From positions 1 to 35,891 of the IMG/VR virus record IMGVR_UViG_3300032288_001625: a stretch of DNA of 35,891 nucleotides; one strand, written 5' to 3'. This stretch comes from a virus. This document shows, piece after piece, positions 14,287 to 20,688 of the stretch. A program made the position numbers and the translations under genes. The notes under the pieces were generated by a model that was not told the origin of the DNA, did no database searches, and worked only from the letters and a program-made list of their open reading frames with translations. Every line of letters starts with the position of its first letter. The stretch's first letter is position 1.

Positions 14287-15395
14287 TAGTCGGCCGCCAG
14301 CGGCATGATCACGCCGGTGTAGGTGTCAGTCCGCATCACAACGGCTGACTCGGCATTCGTCGCCTGGACGCTGACGGTCGGCTCGCCGTCTGCGGGGAGG
14401 CCCGCCAGCCACTCACGCACGAACACCGGGTCGAGCTTAACCGTGCAGGCGTGGCCAGCCTCCACGATCTCGCACGTCACGCTCGACTCACCGGCCTCGG
14501 CCGACTGCCCGTGCAGGTGGATGCCTTCCTTGGCGAACGTGTACTGCACGCCCTTGCTGTTCTCGCTCGTCACGATTGCCGCCGCCCTGGTGGCCGACAG
14601 CAACTCGGTCGCCAGCACCGTGGTCGGCTCCTCGCCTTCTGCTGGGATCACGTCACGCCACTTCGGGAACCGGCCGTCGAGTAGCCGGGCCGTCACGGTC
14701 GTGCCGCCAATTGACGCGAGCAACTCGCTGGCCGTGGCCTCCAGCTGCACGGCATCCTCGCCAGCGGCACCAGCGATGCGGGCCAGAATCTGCATCACCC
14801 GGCTAGGCACCAGCGTCTGCGAGTCATCAACCGCAAGGTCGTGCTCCATCTCGCACGAGCACAGCCGGCGGCCGTCCGTGGCGACAAAGTTCACGACGCC
14901 ATCGGCCACGTCCACGAGAACCGCCCCAAGGGCGTAGCGGCTCGACTCGCTGTCGGCGGCGAAAACCACGCCACGCACCGCACGGCAGAACTGGTCGGCC
15001 GGAAGCCGTGTCACCGGCTTGGCGTCCTGCGGTTCCCACAGCGGGTACTCGGCCGCATCCTCGACGGGCAGCGTCCACGTGCCGTGCCCGCACCGCACGA
15101 CGCACGACGTGCCCTTCGTCTCCAGCGTCACCTCCTCGCCACCGGCAGCGTTGAGGATCGCCATCAGCCGCCCGTGCGGCAGCAGCATCGTCTCGCCGTG
15201 GTAGTCGATGGCGGCGTCGATACGCACCTCAAGGTCCGTGCCAGTGACGAGGCCGTCACCAAGACGCACGTTAGTCAGCACTGGCCTCGGTGCCCTGCTT
15301 GGCACTGCCGGGCTTACGGCGTGCAGAGCACTCTTCAAATCGGCGGCGCTCAATGTGATGCCACCACTCTTGCGACGTTCCTTCGTTGCAACCAT
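14286..15395 (-). CDS. dnaN: DNA polymerase sliding clamp (beta-subunit homologue)
   Basis: This 369-residue protein matches the full-length three-domain bacterial beta clamp, the ring that tethers DNA polymerase III and repair enzymes to DNA. Visible patterns are SAADLKSALHAVSPAVPSR near the N-terminus, VLTNVRL then TDLEVRIDA (domain 1), FCRAVRGVVFAADSESSRYAL and NFVATDGRRL (domain 2, about 137-180), LLDGRFPKWRDVIP (start of domain 3, about 242-255), and a C-terminal VVMRTDTYTGVIMPL, equivalent to the usual MPMRL ending. AAGGA six bases before ATG 15395 supports the start. A phage-encoded clamp is uncommon and suggests recruitment of the host replicase. Confidence 0.9.
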   Translation of the reverse strand: MVATKERRKSGGITLSAADLKSALHAVSPAVPSRAPRPVLTNVRLGDGLVTGTDLEVRIDAAIDYHGETMLLPHGRLMAILNAAGGEEVTLETKGTSCVVRCGHGTWTLPVEDAAEYPLWEPQDAKPVTRLPADQFCRAVRGVVFAADSESSRYALGAVLVDVADGVVNFVATDGRRLCSCEMEHDLAVDDSQTLVPSRVMQILARIAGAAGEDAVQLEATASELLASIGGTTVTARLLDGRFPKWRDVIPAEGEEPTTVLATELLSATRAAAIVTSENSKGVQYTFAKEGIHLHGQSAEAGESSVTCEIVEAGHACTVKLDPVFVREWLAGLPADGEPTVSVQATNAESAVVMRTDTYTGVIMPLAAD

Positions 15396-15504
15396 TGGAA
15401 TTCCTTTTCTTCTGGAGTGAACAACCAACCAAAATGCCTAGCACGAACGTGCAGGCAAGACTGATGTGACCGATGCTGATGAGGGCCAGGTGCTCGAATG
15501 TCAT
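15271..15504 (-). CDS. Possible small membrane protein overlapping the clamp gene
   Basis: This 77-residue frame starts with ATGA overlap at the upstream stop (15504-15501) and contains a clear transmembrane helix at about 11-28 (GHISLACTFVLGILVGC), followed by a basic stretch. Its last 41 codons overlap the clamp gene in another frame, which is long for this genome. The start coupling and helix argue for a real gene; the long overlap argues against it. If real, the LVGC could also serve as a lipobox. Confidence 0.4.
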   Translation of the reverse strand: MTFEHLALISIGHISLACTFVLGILVGCSLQKKRNSNGCNEGTSQEWWHHIERRRFEECSARRKPGSAKQGTEASAD

Positions 15505-15740
15505 AGAGCCGCCCCCGGATCGTCATCGCCAAGCAGCGGCCAGCGACGCGACGCCAACTCGGCCTCAACGACTTCCAGGCACTTGGCGTTGCTGCCGACA
15601 CGGTCGCACAGACCGTCGATGATGAGGCTGGCCCGCTCGAGCAGCACCCGGCTGCGATCATCTACATCGTCATCCCACGCACGACGCAGGCAGGCTTCGG
15701 CAACCGCACGTGGCGAGAGTCGATTGCGACGGCGGCTCAT
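15501..15740 (-). CDS. Unknown small basic/acidic protein
   Basis: This 79-residue protein has an Arg-rich N-terminus (MSRRRNRLSPRAVAEACLRRAW), then an acidic turn and a helical body. ATG 15740 overlaps the stop of the LexA-like gene (ATGA); an open frame extends 26 codons further but within that gene. No family was recognised. Confidence 0.65.
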   Translation of the reverse strand: MSRRRNRLSPRAVAEACLRRAWDDDVDDRSRVLLERASLIIDGLCDRVGSNAKCLEVVEAELASRRWPLLGDDDPGAAL

Positions 15741-15955
15741 GCGGTCACCTCGATTCCACGGGCTTGCCCGGCGTGACGGCGGATGAGACCCTTTCGCTCC
15801 AGGGCGACGAGGTGGCACATTGCACCGTTGACGGACTTGAACCCGAAGTGGTGCATAACCTCGCGGACGGTCGGCCCGGCCATGCGGGAACGCTCACGCA
15901 GGAAGTCGAGGATCTCTAGCTGGCGGTCGGTGGGTGGTAGTTGCGTGGTGCTCAT
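15737..15955 (-). CDS. LexA-like winged-helix DNA-binding protein without peptidase domain
   Basis: This 72-residue protein matches only the N-terminal DNA-binding domain of LexA: PTDRQLEILDFLRERSR, GPTVREVMHHFGFKSVNGAM, and the wing HLVALERKGLIRRHAGQARGIEV. The C-terminal self-cleavage domain is absent, so RecA-triggered inactivation is not expected. It probably acts as a repressor or competitor at LexA-type operators, either of the phage or of the host SOS regulon. GTGA/ATGA overlaps on both sides place it in the early operon. Confidence 0.8.
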   Translation of the reverse strand: MSTTQLPPTDRQLEILDFLRERSRMAGPTVREVMHHFGFKSVNGAMCHLVALERKGLIRRHAGQARGIEVTA

Positions 15956-16428
15956 GTGATGTTCCCCCAGGTGCCGCGAGACATTCCAAGCCGCTGAAGC
16001 AGGTAGCGAACCAGCCGGTACGCCGTGGCCATCTCGATCTTCAGTTGCGACGCCTTGTCAGCGATCAAGTCCCTCGTGCTCTCAAACTCTGACGCTGTTG
16101 TGATTTCCACGACGGCTCGCAGTTCGTCCTCGGTCTTCCTGTCCAAGTTGGCGTCAATGCGGACCCGCTGCCTCGGCTCGCCTGGTGCTGCACGCCGTCC
16201 CGATATGAGCGATGCGATGCGGCTGAGCGTGCGGTACTCGTCTCTGATCCACTTAATCTGCGGATACAGCGAGTCGTGATTCCGCTTCGCGTTGCGGATC
16301 GCGTCGTACAGGACGATCTGATCCATCCCGCTCAGGTCATCGTTCCACAGACGCTTTTCCTCGTCCGTGAACTGGGCCATCGGCCACAGCTGGTTGATCG
16401 CGGTTTTGTTGTCATCCCACGTCCTCAC
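15952..16428 (-). CDS. Unknown protein next to the replication initiator gene
   Basis: This 158-residue protein starts at GTG 16428 with a strong AGGAGG ahead and GTGA overlap to the DUF1376 gene. It is Trp/Asp/Arg rich with an N-terminal INQLWPMAQFTDEEKRLWNDDL segment, a helical LYDAIRNAKRNHDSLYPQIKWIRDEY segment and a charged C-terminal half. The organisation recalls phage replication accessory proteins such as helicase-loading partners, but no family was recognised. Confidence 0.7.
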   Translation of the reverse strand: MRTWDDNKTAINQLWPMAQFTDEEKRLWNDDLSGMDQIVLYDAIRNAKRNHDSLYPQIKWIRDEYRTLSRIASLISGRRAAPGEPRQRVRIDANLDRKTEDELRAVVEITTASEFESTRDLIADKASQLKIEMATAYRLVRYLLQRLGMSRGTWGNIT

Positions 16429-17249
16429 AGGTTCCCTCCTGCCGGTTGACGGCTGCGGGCTCGCGCCTGGTGCTGAACCTTCGGGTCAGCGAACTCGCCG
16501 GCCCTAATCCTCTCGATGAAGTCAAAGAACCTCGTCAGCGGGAGCGGCCGGTCGAAGTACGCCCGGCTCGGCAGGCGGGCCAGTGCCTCGTTGGCACGCT
16601 GAATCCAGCCGGGGCTGGCGGCTAGGTCTGCCCAGCCATCGGGTGCCGTCAGGTGCGGCCACGGCTCAGCCCGCTCGGTGACGTTCCAGACGGCCACGAA
16701 CCGCTGCCACTCGTCTGCCGCCCATCCTGGCTGGCGAAAGTCATCCGGCTCGGCCTGTGTGTGTGTGTGTTTAATTTCTCCTTTAGGAGAAGTTGGTGTT
16801 GGTGTTGGTGTTGGTGTTGGTGTTGGATGGATGTCGTTTGCCCTGCGATTGCCCTGCGTTTGCTCAACGTCTGCTCCACGTTTGCTCTGCGTTTGCTCGT
16901 CGTTTGCTGGAGCAAACGCAGCACGGCCAGCCGCAGCACGCCTTGCCGCGTTTACCCTCTTTTCCTTAAGTGCCACGCACTTTGTGCGGTGCTGTTCAAG
17001 CCGGCCATTCCTCCGCAGGCCGTCGCCGTCCACAGGGAACTTGTCCTGCAGGATCGGCCAGGCGGCCGTCACGCCAGGCGACAGACGCTCCAGCTGCTCG
17101 AGCTCGGCAGGCAGGCCGCCGCGATCCCAGGCCAGCATCAGAAGAGTCAGGTAGTGGCCACGCTCCTCGGCAGTCCAGCCGAACGTGCTCGTCAGGAAGT
17201 CCCTGACGTACAGCGGCATGTACACGTCAACACGCAACTCATCGCTCAT
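16425..17249 (-). CDS. DUF1376 replication-initiator-like protein
   Basis: This 274-residue protein begins with a DUF1376 domain (MPLYVRDFLTSTFGWTAEERGHYLTLLMLAWDRGGLP, split here across the family core), found in phage replication initiator-like proteins such as YdaU. A basic region (about 95-115) and a low-complexity linker with PT repeats (about 141-153) connect it to a C-terminal domain of about 105 residues rich in Trp. It may bind the phage origin and recruit host helicase; that is inferred from the family. AAGGA precedes ATG 17249. Confidence 0.8.
   Translation of the reverse strand: MSDELRVDVYMPLYVRDFLTSTFGWTAEERGHYLTLLMLAWDRGGLPAELEQLERLSPGVTAAWPILQDKFPVDGDGLRRNGRLEQHRTKCVALKEKRVNAARRAAAGRAAFAPANDEQTQSKRGADVEQTQGNRRANDIHPTPTPTPTPTPTSPKGEIKHTHTQAEPDDFRQPGWAADEWQRFVAVWNVTERAEPWPHLTAPDGWADLAASPGWIQRANEALARLPSRAYFDRPLPLTRFFDFIERIRAGEFADPKVQHQARARSRQPAGGNL
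16756..16826. repeat. Microsatellites inside the DUF1376 gene
   Basis: A 15-base TG run (16756-16770) and about 5.7 copies of a TTGGTG hexamer (16793-16826) flank a short palindrome TTCTCCTTTAGGAGAA. The hexamer encodes the PT-repeat linker on the minus strand. Hexamer changes would alter linker length without a frameshift, whereas TG-run changes would break the frame. Confidence 0.85.
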
Positions 17250-17318
17250 ATCGGATTCCTTTCCATTCCGCCCAGCCGCGTCGAAGCGGCGTCGTGCCTA
17301 TCACGAGGGCGGCGCAAG

Positions 17319-18104
17319 TCAGACTGCGGACTTCGTCTTCCGATTGCCCTTTGTGTAGATCAGGTGAATGGCGTCGTATGTCGCCAGCGATCGTCCGTAT
17401 GAAGAGCTATCCCTGTCTCGGCCGAGCTTGAGGTTTGCGTCTGCTGCGCGAAGAACTCCCATGATTGATTTCTTGGACAGACGACTGACAAGGCGATCTT
17501 GATCAAAGTCAGGCTGCTTCTTCAGGAACCAGCACACGCCTTCGATCATGTCGCCCTGAAGAGCGCCGTCCTCGCCAGGCCAGGCCTCGTTAACGACGGC
17601 CAAGGCAATCGCAAGACCTTCGCCGCCGACCCTCTGGAACGACCGTTCAAGAGCCTTGACGGCCCTGATGTACGGCCATTTAGCGCTCTCCTCTCGCAGG
17701 GCCAACTTGAACCCTGCCCTGCGAACCACCTCTGCAATAGCCAGAGATTGCTCGTCGCCTTCCGTCAACTGGGCTCTAAACAAGGCAATCGACGAGACGT
17801 TGGTCCGCTCCCGGTTCTTGAGCCGGAAGACCCTTGCCTCGTGCTCTTGCCCTTCCGAATCAAACACATCGCACGGGACCATCCCAATGCCCAGCTTGCG
17901 AGCAGCAGTCAGCCGCTGCATGCCATCAACGACCCAATATGAACCGTCCTTGCGCTGCCCTACTGTCAACGAGCCAAAAGCATCTTGATCGAGGTTCTTC
18001 GCAATACGATTGACGCGACCAGGGACGATCGTCCTTTGGTACGCGTCAGAAATGTTCAGTTCCTCTACTGCAATCTTCCTGTTCTCTGTCTTAAGCAGCC
18101 GCAT
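17319..18104 (-). CDS. ParB/sulfiredoxin-fold protein
   Basis: This 261-residue protein has an N-terminal ParB-like nuclease domain: a YQRTIVPGRVNRIAKNLD segment near 22-39, then YWVVDGMQRLTAARKLG near 56-72, the conserved G-x-x-R box, and VPCDVF. The remainder (KNRERTNVSSIALFRAQLTEGD and on) is helical. Phage ParB-like proteins of this type are often linked to nuclease or CTP-dependent DNA-binding functions; partitioning is unlikely as no ParA is seen. AAAGGAG six bases before ATG 18104 is a very good ribosome-binding site. Confidence 0.8.
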   Translation of the reverse strand: MRLLKTENRKIAVEELNISDAYQRTIVPGRVNRIAKNLDQDAFGSLTVGQRKDGSYWVVDGMQRLTAARKLGIGMVPCDVFDSEGQEHEARVFRLKNRERTNVSSIALFRAQLTEGDEQSLAIAEVVRRAGFKLALREESAKWPYIRAVKALERSFQRVGGEGLAIALAVVNEAWPGEDGALQGDMIEGVCWFLKKQPDFDQDRLVSRLSKKSIMGVLRAADANLKLGRDRDSSSYGRSLATYDAIHLIYTKGNRKTKSAV

Positions 18105-18168
18105 AGCGGACTCCTTTCATTTTTATTTCCAAATCATCGGCCGCACGTCCACGAGACGCCGCCGTGTG

Positions 18169-18363
18169 TCAACTTGCGTTGCCGCGACCCTGGTACCAAT
18201 CCCGCTTGAACAAATCGAACGAGCCCTGGTTGCCGTCCTTTCGCCAGTTGATGTAGGCGATGACGCACTGCTCAAAGACGGGATCGTGCGTCTTCTGCTG
18301 GGCAGCCTTTCGCTGTCCGATCTCTTGGCGTTCCTTGTCGATCAGCCATTGCGACTTAGCCAT
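18169..18363 (-). CDS. Unknown 64-residue protein
   Basis: This small charged protein contains SQWLIDKERQEIGQRKAAQQ and FEQCVIAYINWRKDGNQGSFDLFKRDWYQG, suggesting helices. ATG 18363 overlaps the stop of the upstream winged-helix gene (TGATG). It lies in the early operon between two DNA-binding protein genes. No family was recognised. Confidence 0.65.
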   Translation of the reverse strand: MAKSQWLIDKERQEIGQRKAAQQKTHDPVFEQCVIAYINWRKDGNQGSFDLFKRDWYQGRGNAS

Positions 18364-18683
18364 CACGCCACCCTCCACACGCTCGCCATCCGCCCGCTCG
18401 CCGTCTTTCGTGTCCCGGCCTCGACCACCAGACCACGCCGTGCAAGCTCAATCCGCCGTGGCCGCTGCGTTGACGGGTTCATCCCAAGCAGCCGCTGCAT
18501 CTCTTCGTCGGTCAGCCCGCCGGGCGTTGCCTGAAGCAGCTCGAGCACACGCCGCTGCATCGCGTTCAGCGTCGCCGGCCCGAGCGAGTCGGCCGCTTTG
18601 GCCGAGGTGATCGAGCCGTTGACGCTCGGGGCTCGCTGCGTAAACAGCGGCATATCGCACTGCGAGTCGATGTAGACGCCCAT
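18363..18683 (-). CDS. Winged-helix DNA-binding protein
   Basis: This 106-residue protein has a disordered first third and a C-terminal winged helix: LNAMQRRVLELLQATPGGLTDEEMQ, then LLGMNPSTQRPRRIELARRG, and a wing LVVEAGTRKTASGRMASVWRV. It resembles generic phage winged-helix regulators. ATG 18683 has AAAGGA seven bases upstream; the longer open frame is rejected. The 160 bases upstream (18684-18843) hold no gene that I can support, only a short GCCCC/GGGGC hairpin. Confidence 0.75.
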   Translation of the reverse strand: MGVYIDSQCDMPLFTQRAPSVNGSITSAKAADSLGPATLNAMQRRVLELLQATPGGLTDEEMQRLLGMNPSTQRPRRIELARRGLVVEAGTRKTASGRMASVWRVA

Positions 18684-18843
18684 CCTTGGTCCTTTCTTCG
18701 TCCGTGTTTCGGCCCCGTGACGTGGGGCACCCGGTCGCTTCACCCTGGGAGGTAGGGCTGCGACTGCCGGCGTTGGTCCGCACTTGGCCGGCGTTACGGG
18801 CGGATGCGGCGTTCAGCCGCGTGGGCAACCGCGTGCCGCTGTT

Positions 18844-19098
18844 TCACCTCCCCATCCGTTCCCATCTCGTCCACCGGTCCTGCTCGGCCTGGATGGCGTC
18901 GCGGTCGGCACGGCTTGTGTTCATCCCGCGATCCACGACGAGCGGCGACGGCGTGTCCAGCACCTTGCCGATGTCGGTTTCAAACAACTGGGCCTCGGCC
19001 TTCTCGTCCGCGATCTCGCGGTCAACGTCATCGAGCATGCGGTTCCACTGCCGCCGCTGCTCGCCTGGGTCATCGCTGAAGTGGACGGGGTAGTTCAT
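18844..19098 (-). CDS. Unknown helical protein coupled to the annealing protein
   Basis: This 84-residue protein is highly charged, with many Asp, Glu and Arg (RRQWNRMLDDVDREIADEKA) and a C-terminal helix. ATG 19098 overlaps the stop of the RecT-like gene (ATGA), so the two are made together. It could be a partner of the annealing protein; no exonuclease motif is visible. Confidence 0.7.
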   Translation of the reverse strand: MNYPVHFSDDPGEQRRQWNRMLDDVDREIADEKAEAQLFETDIGKVLDTPSPLVVDRGMNTSRADRDAIQAEQDRWTRWERMGR

Positions 19099-19922
19099 GC
19101 CGTCACCTCGTGCTCGGCGGCCTCGTGGGGGAACTCCTGGCCGTTGTCGCCGATCAACATCTCGGCCTTGTGGTGCATCAGCGTGACGAGCTCGTCGTGC
19201 TGGGCCTGCGTGAACGTGCCCTCGCTGGTCCGCAGCTGCACAAGCGTCCGCAGCTTGTCGAGGGCGTCGATGGTTCCGGCCTTGCTCACGGCGAGCCGGG
19301 CCTTGCCCATCGGATCCTCGGTGGCGTCTCGCGGGGCGAGCGTCTGCGGCTTCTCCTGGCGCACCACGACGGGCTCCCTGGCGGGGTCTGGCGTCGGTGC
19401 GTCTGTGATCTCGTCTGGATCATAGATGCCAACCGCACCTTCCCAGCCGATGCTCTTGAGCCCGGCCGTGATTGCCCTGCTGCGGAGCATGGCCTTCGGG
19501 TGCTTGGCGTAGTTGTCGTTCGACGCCAGGCCGGCACGCTTGGCGTCGTCGATGGCGAACGTCTCGGTGTGCTCGTCGCCGTTGGGGTGCCGCAGCACTA
19601 GAACCGCCCTCTGCTCCGTGAGTTCCTTGAACTGAGCCCGTCCGCCGCACGTCTTGAACCGGGCCAGCTGTGAATCGGCACGCTCGGTCACGGTGCCCTT
19701 GATCACCTGCAACTTGCGGCAGGCAGCCATGGTGCCCATGCCCAACTCGCGGCCCATCAGCACGATGGCCGCGAACGAAACTCCGTCCTTGATGTGGCTG
19801 GGCAGGAACCCCGTCCTGCGTAGGGCATCGCCCATGCTGACCAGCGAGTCAAAAGACGGCTCAGCCTGCGATGCGGCGGCCAGCGATCCAGCCTGGTGGT
19901 GGGTTGTTAGTGCAGTGCTCAT
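19095..19922 (-). CDS. RecT-like single-strand annealing protein
   Basis: This 275-residue protein has features of the RecT/Bet group, which anneals complementary single strands in phage recombination: SMGDALRRTGFLPSHIK near 29-45, SFAAIVLMGRELGMGTMAACRKLQVIKGTVTERADSQLA near 49-88 (split over a conserved block), FAIDDAKRAGL near 122-132, and KHPKAMLRSRAITAGLKSIGWEGAVGIYDPDEI near 139-171. The last 100 residues are poorly conserved, as usual. GAAAGGA is placed before ATG 19922. No RecE or lambda-type exonuclease was found beside it. Confidence 0.8.
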   Translation of the reverse strand: MSTALTTHHQAGSLAAASQAEPSFDSLVSMGDALRRTGFLPSHIKDGVSFAAIVLMGRELGMGTMAACRKLQVIKGTVTERADSQLARFKTCGGRAQFKELTEQRAVLVLRHPNGDEHTETFAIDDAKRAGLASNDNYAKHPKAMLRSRAITAGLKSIGWEGAVGIYDPDEITDAPTPDPAREPVVVRQEKPQTLAPRDATEDPMGKARLAVSKAGTIDALDKLRTLVQLRTSEGTFTQAQHDELVTLMHHKAEMLIGDNGQEFPHEAAEHEVTA

Positions 19923-19939
19923 CTGTCGCGTCCTTTCGT

Positions 19940-19963
19940 AAGAAAACTTGCTTCACTTTTCTT
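19940..19963. promoter_or_regulatory. Inverted repeat in the leader of the annealing gene
   Basis: AAGAAAA (19940-19946) and TTTTCTT (19957-19963) are perfect complements, separated by 10 bases, starting 18 bases upstream of the ATG at 19922 and close to its ribosome-binding site. It may be an mRNA hairpin that tunes translation or an operator. The surrounding gap 19923-20158 holds no supported gene. Confidence 0.35.
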
Positions 19964-20113
19964 TGAAAATCCCGCTCGGCGTCCTGCGTTGCGGGTGGTT
20001 GTTGCGTCCGTGCTGCTGGGGCTCCGCCCCACTCCTTCCACCGACTAACTCCTTCTTGCGGCGGTCCTGAACGGTTGTCACCCACCCGGATTGGCAAGGA
20101 GAGTAAGCGGGGC

Positions 20114-20133
20114 GGGGGGGGGGGGCAACCCCC
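20114..20133 (-). terminator. Twelve-G run with a 5-bp hairpin, weak terminator candidate
   Basis: A run of twelve G (20114-20125) is followed by CAA and CCCCC, so GGGGG/CCCCC can pair over a 3-base loop. It lies 25 bases past the stop codon of the gene at 20159-20374. No T tract follows. Homopolymers of this length are also prone to sequencing error, so the exact count is uncertain. Confidence 0.3.
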
Positions 20134-20158
20134 GTGCCAAACCGCTCGTGATTTCCGG

Positions 20159-20374
20159 CTAGTGCGTCACGTCCTTGGCCGACACAGCCAGCCATCCGCC
20201 GTCGATCTCGATGCTCATGCGGTCGCCGTCGATGTCCCAAATCCGGCCCTGCCAACGCTTGCCGCCAGACGTGCCGCTGACGTAGTCGCCGATGGCGTAG
20301 ACGCGAGGGCCGGGCGTGTGCTCAGGCATCGCAGCGACGGCGGCGAGGTACTCGTTGATGTGTGCGTCACTCAT
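20159..20374 (-). CDS. Small SH3/KOW-like protein
   Basis: This 71-residue protein ends with a compact beta-barrel pattern, GDYVSGTSGGKRWQGRIWDI followed by GDRMSIEIDGGWLAV, like SH3 or KOW domains that bind nucleic acids or proteins. AAAGGAA precedes the ATG. It is the first gene behind the promoter at 20404-20431 and so would be made early; a regulatory role is inferred. Confidence 0.7.
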   Translation of the reverse strand: MSDAHINEYLAAVAAMPEHTPGPRVYAIGDYVSGTSGGKRWQGRIWDIDGDRMSIEIDGGWLAVSAKDVTH

Positions 20375-20403
20375 GGGGCGATTTCCTTTCGTGTGGGTTG
20401 CGA

Positions 20404-20431
20404 ACTATACCGCTGTACAGTGCGGCGCCAA
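20404..20431 (-). promoter_or_regulatory. Early promoter
   Basis: On the minus strand, TTGGCG (20431-20426) is followed after 16 bases by TATAGT (20409-20404), which is 5/6 of the -10 consensus. Transcription would begin near 20397, just ahead of the small gene at 20374 and the early operon. A CTGTACAG palindrome sits inside the spacer. Confidence 0.6.
20413..20420. promoter_or_regulatory. CTGTACAG operator candidate 1
   Basis: This perfect 8-bp palindrome lies between the -35 and -10 elements of the early promoter, an ideal place for repression. The same word plus TG recurs at 20467-20474, 54 bases away, and TTGTACAG occurs at the integrase promoter (22323-22330). Confidence 0.5.
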
Positions 20432-20466
20432 GGGGGTCGACCAACAAAATGAGGGGACTCGAAACT

Positions 20467-20474
20467 CTGTACAG
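20467..20474. promoter_or_regulatory. CTGTACAG operator candidate 2
   Basis: This is the second copy of the palindrome, also followed by TG, upstream of the early promoter on the transcribed strand. The spacing of 54 bases equals about five helical turns, which would allow cooperative binding of two repressor dimers by looping. The binding protein is not identified; the LexA-like winged helix at 15737-15955 is a candidate. Confidence 0.45.
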
Positions 20475-20511
20475 TGACCAACGGTGCGTGGCATGTGCTG
20501 ACTGCCGGTAG

Positions 20512-20548
20512 CGGTAGTTGGGCTATGGTCTAGCGGTAGTTGGGTCAA
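20512..20548 (-). promoter_or_regulatory. Tandem AACTACCG boxes and TTGACC element
   Basis: Two copies of AACTACCGCTA on the minus strand (core at 20541-20534 and 20519-20512) are 22 bases apart, two helical turns. The first follows TTGACC (20548-20543) by one base, the same arrangement as in two clearer promoters at 21864 and 22229. Here no good -10 element is present (TAGCCC at 20525-20520), so this may be a weak or activated promoter. Confidence 0.5.
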
Positions 20549-20688
20549 CGTGTCAAGGCACCGGCCAGGCCGGCGAGCAACTCGAGCAGGTCGTGGATGG
20601 CACGGGCGGCAGGCGAATCGGTGCCGAGCTCCTGGCCAATGCGGACAAGGACTAGCGATTGCAGGGCTGCGTTCCAGTGGCGGCTCAT
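20545..20688 (-). CDS. Unknown 47-residue protein
   Basis: This short protein is helical with a Leu/Ala-rich end (HDLLELLAGLAGALTR). Its ATG overlaps the methyltransferase stop (ATGA), which supports translation. Its stop codon lies inside the TTGACC element of the following regulatory region. No function can be proposed. Confidence 0.55.
   Translation of the reverse strand: MSRHWNAALQSLVLVRIGQELGTDSPAARAIHDLLELLAGLAGALTR

Noticed and set aside
16756-16826. Possible CRISPR or iteron origin from tandem repeats
   Set aside because: Units are 2 and 6 bases, without spacers, and encode an in-frame protein linker. An origin elsewhere in the gene cannot be excluded.
18448-18828. 126-codon minus-strand frame
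   Set aside because: Most of it overlaps the winged-helix gene in another frame, and it has no ribosome-binding site or domain.
19861-20097. 78-codon frame upstream of the RecT-like gene
   Set aside because: It overlaps the RecT-like start by 62 bases, shows no domain, and contains the inverted-repeat leader.
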